Notes: generated by a model from the letters alone, not told the origin. A stretch of 20,704 nt of DNA from CAZRUM01 sp964603435 (GCA_964603435.1 CAZRUM010000014.1:1-20704); one strand, 5' to 3'; numbered from the stretch's first letter, positions 12,147 through 19,650 are shown. A program made the numbers and translations.

Positions 12147-14558
12147 ATGGATACTAAAAAATGGTCCACCCAATGGGGAGGACGAGAGCTTACTATAGAA
12201 GTAGGCAAATTTGTGCCACAGGCACAAGGTTCTTGTACAGTACAATATGGTGATACAGTTATTTTGGCAACCGCCATAAAGTCTAGTCAAGTTCGTGAGG
12301 GAATAGATTACTTTCCTCTCATGGTAGAGTTTGCAGAAAAACTTTACGCTGCTGGTAAAATAAAAGGTTCACGTTTTATGAAACGTGAAGGACGTCCAAG
12401 TGATGAAGCAGTTCTAACTGGTCGTATGGTAGATAGAGCTATTCGTCCTTTGTTTGACGAGCGTGTAAGAAATGATATTCAGGTTGTTTTGACAGCTTTG
12501 AGCGTAGACGGCGAAAATGATGCAGCTATTACAGCTCTTATTGCTGCTTCTACTGCTTTGGCTATTTCATCTATTGCTTGGAATGGTCCACTTGCTGGAG
12601 CCAGAGTTGGTTTAGATGAAAATGGTGAATTCAAATTAAATATTAGTGTTGAAGAAGCAAAGACAGGTAAACTTGATTTAGTGGTAGCTGGTGATGAAAA
12701 AAAGCTTATCATGACAGAAGCTGGTGCTAGTGAAGTTGACGAAGATACAATGTTCAAAGCTTTAAAATGGGGTGGAGAACAATTAGCCCCTGCTTTAGAT
12801 CTTATCAAAAAAGTACAAGCAGAAGTTGGTAAAGAAAAAGAAACTGTACCAGAACTTGCTGACGACGTTGCTCAAGTTGGTGATAATCGTGAACAAGAAG
12901 TTCGTAATTTTTGTGAGAAATTTGTAGCAGACCAAGCTGAGACTATGATTTTTAACTCTCCAAAAATTACCAAAGAAGAACGTACAGGAATGGTTAGTGA
13001 AATTAAAGAAAAATTAGTAGAGTCATTAAATGCAAAAGAATATACTGCTGACGAACAAGGTGCTGGGCTTAAAAATATTAAGCTTTATGTATCAAATGAA
13101 ATTAGCAAAAGAATTCTAGAAAAAGATCAACGTCTTGATGGTAGAAAGCTTACTGAGATTCGCGATCTAAGTTCCGAAGTGGATTTATTGCCACGTGTAC
13201 ATGGTTCTGGATTTTTCAAACGTGGTGATACTCATGTATTATCAATTGTGACTCTTGGTGCTCCAGGAGATGTACAGACTATGGATACTATGGAAGAAGA
13301 TGGAACAAAGCGTTATATGCATCACTATAGTGATGGTCCATATACCTATGGTGAAACTGGATTTATGCGTGGACCTGGTCGTCGTGCTATTGGGCATGGT
13401 GCCTTAGCAGAACGTGCTCTTGAATCAGTGTTGCCATCAGCAGAAGATTTTCCATATGCAATTCGAGTTGTGTCTGAAGTATTTAGCTCAAACGGCTCAT
13501 CTTCAATGGCATCTACTTGTGGTTCAACCCTGTCTCTTATGGCAGCGGGTGTACCTATTACAAAACCAGTAGCTGGTATGGCTATGGGTTTGTCTTCAAA
13601 ATCTGATGAAAATGGAAATATTACAGAATGGAAAGTTCTTACAGATTTGCAAGATGTGGAAGACGGTCCCGGTGGAATGGATTTCAAGATCACAGGAACC
13701 AAAGATGGTATTACTGCTATGCAGATGGATACCAAGACTCAAGGTTTGCCATGGGATCTTGTAGAAGTTACTTTAAAACAATCAAAAGAAGCTCGTGCAG
13801 AAATTTTGGGAGTAATGACTACTGCTATTCCAGAACCAAAAGCTGAGCTATCTCCTTATGCTCCACGTATTGAGACTATCAAGATTGATCCTGAAAAGAT
13901 TGGGGACGTTATTGGACCTGGTGGAAAAGTTATCAAAAAGATTACTGAGGAAACTGGTGTTACAATTGACATTGAACAAGATGGTCGTGTCATGATTACT
14001 TCAAACGATGGTGAAGCTATGGAAAAAGCTAGAAATATCATTCTTGAACTTACCAAAGATATTGAAGCCGGGGAAATTTATGAAGGTAAAGTCGTTCGTA
14101 TAGAAGATTTTGGTGCTTTTGTAAATTTAATCCCAGGTAAAGATGGTTTGGTTCATGTTAGTGAAATTTCTTATGAAAGAGTAAACAAACCTGGTGATGT
14201 TTTAAAGCTGGGCGAAGTTGTAAAAGTAAAAGTAAAAGAAATTGATGCTATGGGAAGAGTAAATCTTTCTATGAAAGCATTGTTATCAAAACCAGAGGGT
14301 TTTGTAGAGAGACCTCCACAATCTCGTGGTCCTAGACCTGGTGGTAGTGGAAGACCTTCTCATGGTGGCGGTGGTGGATACAATAAAGGTCCTCGTCGTG
14401 ATAATGATCGTGGTCCTCGTCCAGCTTACAAACCTCAGGGAGATAGACCGACACCTGCTCCAGCTGCTAAACCAGCAGAAGAAGCTTCATCCTCCGCTAA
14501 AGCTACGGACGACAAGCCAAAGAAAAAGTTTGGTTTATTTGGAAAAAAGAAAGACTAA
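12147..14558 (+). CDS. pnp: Polyribonucleotide nucleotidyltransferase (PNPase)
   Basis: Phosphorolytic 3'-5' exoribonuclease, trimeric, central to RNA decay. The 803 residues follow the canonical order: first RNase PH domain (about 10-220), helical linker, second RNase PH domain (about 315-560) with SSNGSSSMASTCG in the catalytic half, KH domain (about 578-637, IGPGGKVIKKI) and S1 domain (about 641-712, EGKVVRIEDFGAFV). A long tail (about 713-803) is unusual: rich in R, G and P with RG-type repeats and a GGGGG run, then a segment encoded by a palindromic repeat element (SSSAKATDDK), ending in basic KKKFGLFGKKKD. The tail probably adds RNA-binding capacity. The start is supported by AAAGGA 8 nt before the ATG, one of the clearest ribosome-binding sites in the window. 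Confidence 0.98.
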   Translation: MDTKKWSTQWGGRELTIEVGKFVPQAQGSCTVQYGDTVILATAIKSSQVREGIDYFPLMVEFAEKLYAAGKIKGSRFMKREGRPSDEAVLTGRMVDRAIRPLFDERVRNDIQVVLTALSVDGENDAAITALIAASTALAISSIAWNGPLAGARVGLDENGEFKLNISVEEAKTGKLDLVVAGDEKKLIMTEAGASEVDEDTMFKALKWGGEQLAPALDLIKKVQAEVGKEKETVPELADDVAQVGDNREQEVRNFCEKFVADQAETMIFNSPKITKEERTGMVSEIKEKLVESLNAKEYTADEQGAGLKNIKLYVSNEISKRILEKDQRLDGRKLTEIRDLSSEVDLLPRVHGSGFFKRGDTHVLSIVTLGAPGDVQTMDTMEEDGTKRYMHHYSDGPYTYGETGFMRGPGRRAIGHGALAERALESVLPSAEDFPYAIRVVSEVFSSNGSSSMASTCGSTLSLMAAGVPITKPVAGMAMGLSSKSDENGNITEWKVLTDLQDVEDGPGGMDFKITGTKDGITAMQMDTKTQGLPWDLVEVTLKQSKEARAEILGVMTTAIPEPKAELSPYAPRIETIKIDPEKIGDVIGPGGKVIKKITEETGVTIDIEQDGRVMITSNDGEAMEKARNIILELTKDIEAGEIYEGKVVRIEDFGAFVNLIPGKDGLVHVSEISYERVNKPGDVLKLGEVVKVKVKEIDAMGRVNLSMKALLSKPEGFVERPPQSRGPRPGGSGRPSHGGGGGYNKGPRRDNDRGPRPAYKPQGDRPTPAPAAKPAEEASSSAKATDDKPKKKFGLFGKKKD
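14487..14516 (+). repeat. In-frame palindromic element, copy 3
   Basis: A third, more diverged copy (6 differences from the copy at 2590-2619) in the PNPase tail, same reading frame and orientation as copy 1, read as SSSAKATDDK. Confidence 0.7.
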
Positions 14559-14581
14559 ACTGAGCATACAAAATAGATAAT

Positions 14582-14612
14582 AAAACACACTCTGTAAAAG
14601 AGTGTGTTTTTT
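14582..14612 (+). terminator. Rho-independent terminator after pnp
   Basis: A 12-bp stem (AAAACACACTCT with AGAGTGTGTTTT) and a 5-nt loop, followed by T residues. It ends the rpsO-NYN-pnp unit. Confidence 0.92.
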
Positions 14613-14684
14613 ATTTTTTCTTGACCAATTTTATTTTTTCCTGTATCTTTTGTACAAGTTCAACGATTGAAGGGAGAAATCCTC

Positions 14685-15209
14685 ATGCAGAAGTTTACGA
14701 TTGCTCTGGTCTTGGTCTTGATGCTGACTTTCACCGCCAGTTCGGTGGAGGCAAGACCGCGGTCTGAGGTAGCTGACTCAGGCGCCGACGTTCGCGGCGG
14801 CATCCAACTCTCCTTCGACGGAGATCTTTTGTTTTGGGAGGTCATGGCCGAGATCCTCATCAGCCCGCGTTGGCAAACCCGCATTGGGGTTGTTGCTGGC
14901 GGAGTTGACCCTTTCGACCACCCCGACGAGTACTGGGTGATCAACGGAGCTTCCGCCAGCACATCCTACGTGCTCGGCTGGAAGAAGGTTCGATTTTTGT
15001 TCGGCTGGGGTGCTCGCGCCATGGTCGACAGAGAACAGTGGAAGCTGCAGGGCTACGGTGAAATCGGGCTGGCGGTCTGGCTGAGGCCGATTCGTCTCAG
15101 CCTCTTCGGGGACTTCGGGGTCGAGGGTAACCAAGGTTCCCGGTCGCGTCCCAAGTGGAAGGCCGAGTTCATGTATCTGGCAGGTGTCGGTCTTTCTATA
15201 GATCTGTAG
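14685..15209 (+). CDS. GC-rich secreted beta-rich protein
   Basis: Unrecognised 174-residue protein. A signal peptide is clear: MQK, a hydrophobic core (FTIALVLVLMLTFTASS) and probable cleavage after VEA (about residue 22). The mature part alternates polar and hydrophobic residues in short strands with aromatic girdles (LLFWEVMAEILI, WKKVRFLFGWGARAMV, YGEIGLAVWLRPIRLSLFGDFGVEG) and ends in a strand (GVGLSIDL), like a small outer-membrane beta-barrel. That is odd if the host is a CPR cell, where a classical outer membrane is not expected. I chose the ATG at 14685, preceded by AGGGAG at 9 nt, over an earlier TTG at 14667. Its G+C content is far above the neighbours, so recent acquisition or a mis-joined contig must be considered. 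Confidence 0.7.
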   Translation: MQKFTIALVLVLMLTFTASSVEARPRSEVADSGADVRGGIQLSFDGDLLFWEVMAEILISPRWQTRIGVVAGGVDPFDHPDEYWVINGASASTSYVLGWKKVRFLFGWGARAMVDREQWKLQGYGEIGLAVWLRPIRLSLFGDFGVEGNQGSRSRPKWKAEFMYLAGVGLSIDL

Positions 15210-15270
15210 GTGAAGTGTATTTTTTTGTATGCACTCATTTTGTTGAATTTGTTCTTTTTGGGGAGGGGCC

Positions 15271-15293
15271 CCGCGAATCCTTATGATTCGCGG
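15271..15293. repeat. Strong GC-rich hairpin
   Basis: Perfect 9-bp arms CCGCGAATC and GATTCGCGG with a 5-nt loop. No T-run follows, so it is not a clear terminator. It begins a cluster of inverted repeats before tRNA-Leu. Confidence 0.7.
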
Positions 15294-15296
15294 ACG

Positions 15297-15384
15297 CTCA
15301 CCTTAGTTTATTAGTTATAATAGATTGAGGTGAGTCCTATTAAATAGCCTTCGGCTAAATTCATAAATGAATTTATTTAACAGG
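15297..15384. repeat. Cluster of nested inverted repeats
   Basis: CTCACCT (15297-15303) pairs with AGGTGAG (15328-15334). Next, CCTATTAAATA (15336-15346) pairs with TATTTAACAGG (15374-15384) with one mismatch, enclosing TAGCC/GGCTA (15345-15357) and AAATTCAT/ATGAATTT (15357-15374), a three-way-junction shape. There is no ORF and no recognised RNA family. Confidence 0.55.
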
Positions 15385-15389
15385 ATAAA

Positions 15390-15418
15390 TTGACAAAATA
15401 AATTATTTATGGTTTAAT
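15390..15418 (+). promoter_or_regulatory. Sigma70 promoter for tRNA-Leu
   Basis: TTGACA (15390-15395), a 17-bp spacer and TTTAAT (15413-15418), about 17 nt before the tRNA. Confidence 0.75.
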
Positions 15419-15435
15419 ATGTCCGTTCTTTACAT

Positions 15436-15517
15436 GCTGGTGTGGTGAAATTGGTATACACGCTTGCCTTAGGAGCAGGTGCCTTCGGGCGTGAGAGTTC
15501 GAGTCTCTCCACCAGCA
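15436..15517 (+). tRNA. tRNA-Leu (anticodon TAG)
   Basis: A class II tRNA: acceptor GCTGGTG with CACCAGC, anticodon stem CTTGC/GCAGG around CTTAGGA (anticodon TAG, reads CUN), a long variable arm (GTGCCTTCGGGCGT) and T arm GAGAG-TTCGAGT-CTCTC. The long variable arm and A73 fit leucine. CCA is not encoded; ACAA follows. It has its own promoter and terminator. Confidence 0.96.
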
Positions 15518-15521
15518 CAAA

Positions 15522-15552
15522 AAAACACTCTATAATTTATAGAGTGTTTTTG
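15522..15552 (+). terminator. Terminator after tRNA-Leu
   Basis: A long, nearly perfect stem (AAACACTCTATAA with TTATAGAGTGTTT) followed by T residues, five bases after the tRNA. It could also work on the minus strand for the deaminase gene ending at 15568. Confidence 0.9.
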
Positions 15553-15567
15553 ATTTTGTAAATTTAT

Positions 15568-15972
15568 TTATAAATAATAATTGCCCCAATAGTACGGGTG
15601 AAGTTCATCTAGGGTAATAGCTTTCCATTTTGTATAGTCGTTATCTTCTGGGACAGCGACACTAACATCCATACCCCAAAAAGCCAAACGTTCCTGGCAT
15701 ATACCACAAGGCGGTGTGATTACAGGTTTTTTTCCGGTATCCCTATTAAGACATACTGTTGCTGTTATTTTTTCATTTAGTTTGTGAGCTTCGCAAATTG
15801 AGCCTGTTTCATGACAGAGTCCTGCTCCTTCATTGGGGCACTCAGCATATGTGCTTAGTAAAATTTTTCCAGTATCTGTGTACATGGCAACGACACCACC
15901 TTCTGTTTCATTTGGAAATCTTTTATTTAGAAAATCTAGTGCCGCGTCTACTAATTTTTGATCAACTTTCAT
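15568..15972 (-). CDS. Cytidine-deaminase-like zinc enzyme
   Basis: Zinc-dependent hydrolytic deaminase of the cytidine/blasticidin-S deaminase fold, 134 residues, the usual tetrameric-CDA size. Zinc ligands and proton shuttle can be placed by spacing: C53-H-E55 for the C-x-E motif and P88-C89-G-I-C92 for the PCxxC motif, the same register as compact bacterial cytidine deaminases. The usual CAE/HAE sequence is altered to CHE, and a second Cys/Glu/His group (C60, E61, H63) follows closely, so the motif is not textbook. The nucleoside substrate is probable but not certain. It is last in a minus-strand set with a nucleotide-kinase-like protein and a histidine phosphatase, which suggests pyrimidine salvage. 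Confidence 0.78.
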   Translation of the reverse strand: MKVDQKLVDAALDFLNKRFPNETEGGVVAMYTDTGKILLSTYAECPNEGAGLCHETGSICEAHKLNEKITATVCLNRDTGKKPVITPPCGICQERLAFWGMDVSVAVPEDNDYTKWKAITLDELHPYYWGNYYL

Positions 15973-16017
15973 ATTAATAATTTAGGTATTTTATAATATA
16001 ATGGTAAACACTATTTT

Positions 16018-16797
16018 TTAGTTGCTCATTTCGTCTGAGGTTTCACCATCTAATTCTGGGTTTGCAATTGATTCCAATATTTCTAGAGGGATATCAATAT
16101 TTTTATTTCTAAAATTAAAATGCAATGTTTTGTCATCTTTGGAATCTGTATACAAATTGAAAGAATCAAGATAATTAATAATTTTTATTGCGTTTGATTC
16201 TTTCTGCCAATCTTTTGGTAGGAGTTCTATACCCATTTTTTGTTCCAGTGTTAGTAAAAAAGAAATCATAACAGGGTAGTGTGAAAACGCATCAATTTCT
16301 TTGCTTCCACCTTTTTCTTTTTGTCCGTTTATTTTTTCGAGCAACCAAGTTGTAAAGTCTTTGACAACTTCTTGTCCTGTTTTTACGTCTGGTAAAGGTC
16401 TTTCTTTCAAGCTCATCCAAGGTGTTATCCATCTTCCACCTACACCTCCCCATTCTTCTATCAATTCTTTATGGTGTGCTACCATACCTTCACTAAGTCT
16501 TTCTTCTTCTTTAACAGATGTTACTGTTCTATCACTATACTCATCAGATATCATTGCAGTTTGTGTTGTTCTGTCAATTGGAGAATGTTCTATCTCAACC
16601 TCTCTGGCTTCTGGTAAATTAGGGGCAACACCCCTATAGGCATGTTCAAAGAAATTTGCACTATCTGTTTTTCCCCGTTCTGAAAGACCACCTGCTAGAG
16701 AGCCTTTTTCGCCATGACGATGAATAATTATAGAGAGAGAATAGTCTAGACCTTCCTTGCTTTCTCTAGAATTTTCAGGTGAATATTTATCTCTCAT
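16018..16797 (-). CDS. Histidine phosphatase superfamily protein
   Basis: Phosphoglycerate-mutase-like phosphatase. Phospho-acceptor H28 lies in the RHG signature (IIIHRHGEKG, 23-32). LSERG (39-43) is the usual second element. HSPIDRTTQTA (71-81) provides the second catalytic arginine R76. AFSHYPVM (170-177) supplies the second catalytic histidine H173. The 259 residues end in an acidic tail. The substrate is unknown; the family includes phosphatases of sugars, nucleotides and proteins. Its start lies one base after the stop of the kinase gene, so the two are almost certainly co-transcribed and translationally coupled. That makes a phosphorylated nucleoside or related metabolite a plausible substrate. 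Confidence 0.85.
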   Translation of the reverse strand: MRDKYSPENSRESKEGLDYSLSIIIHRHGEKGSLAGGLSERGKTDSANFFEHAYRGVAPNLPEAREVEIEHSPIDRTTQTAMISDEYSDRTVTSVKEEERLSEGMVAHHKELIEEWGGVGGRWITPWMSLKERPLPDVKTGQEVVKDFTTWLLEKINGQKEKGGSKEIDAFSHYPVMISFLLTLEQKMGIELLPKDWQKESNAIKIINYLDSFNLYTDSKDDKTLHFNFRNKNIDIPLEILESIANPELDGETSDEMSN

Positions 16798-16798
16798 A

Positions 16799-17380
16799 TT
16801 ATATTTTTTTTATATCAACATTAACAAAACTATAAGGAATATTTTGTTCTTTTAGAATTTTCTTTATATTTTCTTGTTCTTTACTATACATCTCTGTCAG
16901 TGTTTTGCAATTTTTTTGTGCAAGTCTTTTTTGTAGATGAATTCTCCAGATTGGGTCAATTCGTTCTGTGTGAATAGAACGTTCTTCAATTAGACTCTCA
17001 TCAAGTATTGGTACAAAGATATAAGGAGACATTGTCTTTAGTCGTTCTATAATATTGTTATACCTCTCCTTTAAATCATTGTCTGATATGTTCGAAAGAA
17101 GTAGGCATGAGATGTGGAATCTATTTAAAATAAAAACGGCGTCGGGATTTTCAGATAGTACTGTTTGGCAATAAGACAAAAAATTTTCATAAAAAGTTAT
17201 TCTCATTTCGTTGATATTGTCTATCCAGATATGTCTCCAACTAAAAAGTAATTCTTCTTCGGAGAAATCATATATTAGTTTATCAGACAGTTTCTCTTTT
17301 AATTCCCTATGTAATGTGTTTTTACCAGAGCCAGCAATTCCCTCAATAATAAATATTCTTGTACTTTTTTCAATTTGCAT
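16799..17380 (-). CDS. P-loop nucleotide kinase, thymidylate-kinase-like
   Basis: Small P-loop kinase of 193 residues. Walker A is GIAGSGKNT (14-22, K20). FILNRFHIS (83-91) sits where thymidylate kinase and deoxynucleoside kinases have their DRY/DRS substrate-binding motif, with N replacing D. ERSIHTERIDPIW (133-145) looks like the arginine-rich lid region. The protein probably phosphorylates a nucleoside or nucleotide, but it is not a standard Tmk and the substrate is uncertain. It is the first gene of the kinase-phosphatase-deaminase set on the minus strand. Confidence 0.78.
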   Translation of the reverse strand: MQIEKSTRIFIIEGIAGSGKNTLHRELKEKLSDKLIYDFSEEELLFSWRHIWIDNINEMRITFYENFLSYCQTVLSENPDAVFILNRFHISCLLLSNISDNDLKERYNNIIERLKTMSPYIFVPILDESLIEERSIHTERIDPIWRIHLQKRLAQKNCKTLTEMYSKEQENIKKILKEQNIPYSFVNVDIKKI

Positions 17381-17453
17381 ATTATGTAATTATGGTATAA
17401 CCTAATCAATATATTTAGTATATATATTTATTTTTCAAAAAGCAAACAAAAGT

Positions 17454-17714
17454 ATGAACAACAAACAAGCCAAAATATTTGCAGCTGAGCTGGGGGCAGA
17501 AATGCCAGAGCTTGATTTGCATGGTTTGTATCCGACAGAAGCTTTAGAAAAACTAGAGCTTTTTTTGTTTGATAATAGAGACGAACAGATGTGTCGAGTT
17601 ATCTATGGTGGTGGTACAGGGAAGCTAAGAGAAGTTGTTTTGGTTGATTTAAAAAAACATCCTCTGGTGGAAGATGTAATAGATAGCGGTGGGAGCGTTG
17701 TTGTTATTTTTTAG
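17454..17714 (+). CDS. Stand-alone Smr-domain protein
   Basis: Small MutS-related (Smr) domain, 86 residues, with almost nothing else attached. The key motifs are LDLHGL (20-25) and the glycine loop YGGGTGKLRE (51-60), followed by the terminal strand GSVVVIF. Smr domains are nicking endonucleases or RNA endonucleases. A stand-alone one could act in ribosome rescue, RNA cleavage or DNA repair; sequence alone does not decide. It converges with rlmH across an AT-rich inverted repeat. No Shine-Dalgarno precedes the ATG. Confidence 0.88.
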   Translation: MNNKQAKIFAAELGAEMPELDLHGLYPTEALEKLELFLFDNRDEQMCRVIYGGGTGKLREVVLVDLKKHPLVEDVIDSGGSVVVIF

Positions 17715-17817
17715 AAGATACAAGTTACAAGAAACAAACAAATTCTAATATTCAAATTATAAATATATTTGAAGTTTATAATTTATTAATTATTTGTATC
17801 TTGTTTTCTTGTATCTT
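17715..17817. repeat. AT-rich imperfect inverted repeat between convergent genes
   Basis: A perfect 10-bp outer arm (AAGATACAAG at 17715-17724 with CTTGTATCTT at 17808-17817) continues inward as an imperfect match over about 20 more bases. It lies between Smr and rlmH and may act as a bidirectional transcription end, although there are no clear T-runs. Confidence 0.55.
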
Positions 17818-17830
17818 GAGGAGTAGATCA

Positions 17831-18307
17831 TTAGTAATGATATTGCTTTCCCTTTATAATTGTAAAAGCGCGGTAGATTTGTTCGAGCAAAATTGTCCTG
17901 ACCATCTGGTGTGGAAAAGTTAAATTTGAAAGTGACAGTTGCAAGTCAGCTAGCTTTACAATTGATTTGTCTAGACCAAGCGGTCCTCCAATGACAAAAA
18001 TAATATGACTAATTTGGTTGTTTGTTAGGTTGACCAAATGCTTGGCAAAGTTTGTAGAAGAAAATTGTTTACCAGTTCCATTCAAGGCTACTATATAGCC
18101 TTCTTTTTTTTCTAAAACTTTTTTTATTTTCTCAGCTTCTTTTTCTTTTATAATTTCAACATTACTTTTTTTATCAAAAGCCTCTTCTTTCAATTCTTTG
18201 AATTCTAGCTGGATGTCAGAGCTGAGGCGTTTTATATATTCTGCCTCGGCTTCGGCCCAGTATCTTTCTTTTAATTTTCCAACGGTTAGTATTGTTATTT
18301 TCAGCAT
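17831..18307 (-). CDS. rlmH: 23S rRNA pseudouridine-1915 N3-methyltransferase RlmH
   Basis: SPOUT-class methyltransferase that modifies pseudouridine 1915 in helix 69 of 23S rRNA, acting on the assembled 70S ribosome. The 158 residues match the family throughout: GKLKERYW (10-17), EGYIVALNGTGKQFSSTNFA (69-88), FVIGGPLGL (104-112, SAM site) and LSLSNLTFPHQMVRTILLEQIYRA (124-147), ending GKQYHY where most members have GxPYHx. The length is typical. It is divergent from the M23 peptidase gene. Confidence 0.96.
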   Translation of the reverse strand: MLKITILTVGKLKERYWAEAEAEYIKRLSSDIQLEFKELKEEAFDKKSNVEIIKEKEAEKIKKVLEKKEGYIVALNGTGKQFSSTNFAKHLVNLTNNQISHIIFVIGGPLGLDKSIVKLADLQLSLSNLTFPHQMVRTILLEQIYRAFTIIKGKQYHY

Positions 18308-18371
18308 AAAATGTGTTTATCAGTTTGTATTTTTGTATCTTTTGTATTTAGTATTTCTATTGTACTCTTGT

Positions 18372-18400
18372 TTTACAAGCTTTGTAAAATGAGCTACAAT
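18372..18400 (+). promoter_or_regulatory. Promoter for a probably leaderless peptidase mRNA
   Basis: TTTACA (18372-18377), a 17-bp spacer and TACAAT (18395-18400). The ATG at 18409 starts 8 nt after the -10 box, so the message should begin at or very near the start codon. Confidence 0.7.
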
Positions 18401-18408
18401 ATTAACCT

Positions 18409-19605
18409 ATGAAAAGAGGTTTTTTATTACTAATCTTAGTAGCCATACTAGTCGGAGCCGGCTGGTTTTTTAGTGGTAGTGATTTGGTGGGTAGTGAGGA
18501 TAATAAAAAGATAGAAGAACCACAAGGTCCACAATATAAAATAACAAAATATGAAATTGGAGAGGAAGATACTTTTGCAGTGGTAATGGAAAAGTTGGGT
18601 TTTGATTATATTGAGACCATGGATATTTTGAATTCAGCTTCGTCTACTTATGATTTTACCAGTGTACGGATTGGTCAGCCTTTGCGAATTTATCGTGATG
18701 ATCTAGACCAGTTTGTAAAACTAGAATATGAACCAAACAAAGAAGAAATTGCTGTAGTTAGTTTTGTCAGCAGTACCTACCAAGCAGAGATGGTAGATAT
18801 AGAATATGATATAACGACAGATGTGGCTGGCGGAATTATAGAAGAGTCTTTGTGGTTAGCCGGTCTAGACGCTGGTATGGAAGATGCTTTGATAATTAAG
18901 TTTGCAGATGTATTTGCTTGGACGGTTGACTTTGCCGTGGAAGTACAAAAAGATGATAGTTTTAAAGTTCTTTTTGAAAAAAGATATCGTGATGGAGAAT
19001 ATATCGGTGTTGGAAAAGTATTGGCTGGGCAGTTTGTAAACTCAGGAGAAGAATCTAGAGGTTATCTTTTTGAAGATGTAGATGGCAAACCAGCTTACTA
19101 TAGTGAAAAGGGCGAGGCCATGATAAAACAATTTCTAAAAGCCCCTCTGAAATATAAATATATTTCTTCTGGTTATACCTATGCTCGTTTTCACCCTGTG
19201 ACTCATAGAAATACTCCTCATTTGGCAATTGACTATGCAGCTTCCATCGGTACTCCTGTCATGGCTGTAGGAGACGGTACAGTCACTTCTGCGGGCTGGA
19301 ATGGTGGTTTTGGTAACTATATAGATATTCATCACAACAGCACTTATTCTACGCAATATGCTCATCTCTCGGCTTATGCCAGGGGCATAACGCGTGGAGC
19401 CAAAGTGACCCAGGGCCAAGTGATTGGCTATGTGGGTTCTACTGGTTGGTCCACTGGTCCGCATCTTCATTACCAGATTAAAAAATTTGGTAGTCTAGTA
19501 AATCCTATGACTATAGAGCTCCCACCAGGTGAACCAGTAGCCGAAGAAAAACAAGCAGAATTTGAAAGTACAAAAAACAAGTTTGATAATATGATGGGGT
19601 TTTAG
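18409..19605 (+). CDS. M23-family (LytM-like) metallopeptidase, membrane-anchored
   Basis: Cell-wall endopeptidase that cuts peptidoglycan cross-links. The 398 residues comprise an N-terminal membrane anchor or signal (about 4-21), a LysM-like/opacity-type region (about 43-97, KITKYEIGEEDTFAVVMEKLG), a middle domain like that of Csd3/ShyA peptidases (about 100-245) and the catalytic M23 domain (about 255-370). Zinc ligands are H271 and D275 (HLAIDYA) and H354 of HLH (352-354). H319 (YAHL) is the other catalytic histidine, so the enzyme looks active. A short charged tail (about 376-398) ends the protein. It is monocistronic, with its own leaderless promoter and a strong terminator. Confidence 0.93.
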   Translation: MKRGFLLLILVAILVGAGWFFSGSDLVGSEDNKKIEEPQGPQYKITKYEIGEEDTFAVVMEKLGFDYIETMDILNSASSTYDFTSVRIGQPLRIYRDDLDQFVKLEYEPNKEEIAVVSFVSSTYQAEMVDIEYDITTDVAGGIIEESLWLAGLDAGMEDALIIKFADVFAWTVDFAVEVQKDDSFKVLFEKRYRDGEYIGVGKVLAGQFVNSGEESRGYLFEDVDGKPAYYSEKGEAMIKQFLKAPLKYKYISSGYTYARFHPVTHRNTPHLAIDYAASIGTPVMAVGDGTVTSAGWNGGFGNYIDIHHNSTYSTQYAHLSAYARGITRGAKVTQGQVIGYVGSTGWSTGPHLHYQIKKFGSLVNPMTIELPPGEPVAEEKQAEFESTKNKFDNMMGF

Positions 19606-19627
19606 AATATTTTAAGATTAAAAAAAT

Positions 19628-19650
19628 CACCTAGAAATAGGTGTTTTTTT
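19628..19650 (+). terminator. Terminator after the M23 peptidase gene
   Basis: Stem CACCTA/TAGGTG with a GAAA tetraloop followed by seven T residues. Confidence 0.92.

Noticed and set aside
12150..14556. Long open frames on the minus strand opposite pnp
   Set aside because: They mirror the codon structure of pnp, encode serine/proline-rich sequence with no motifs, and have no start signals.
14667..14684. TTG start for the GC-rich secreted protein
   Set aside because: The ATG at 14685 has a Shine-Dalgarno at proper distance and begins a textbook signal peptide.
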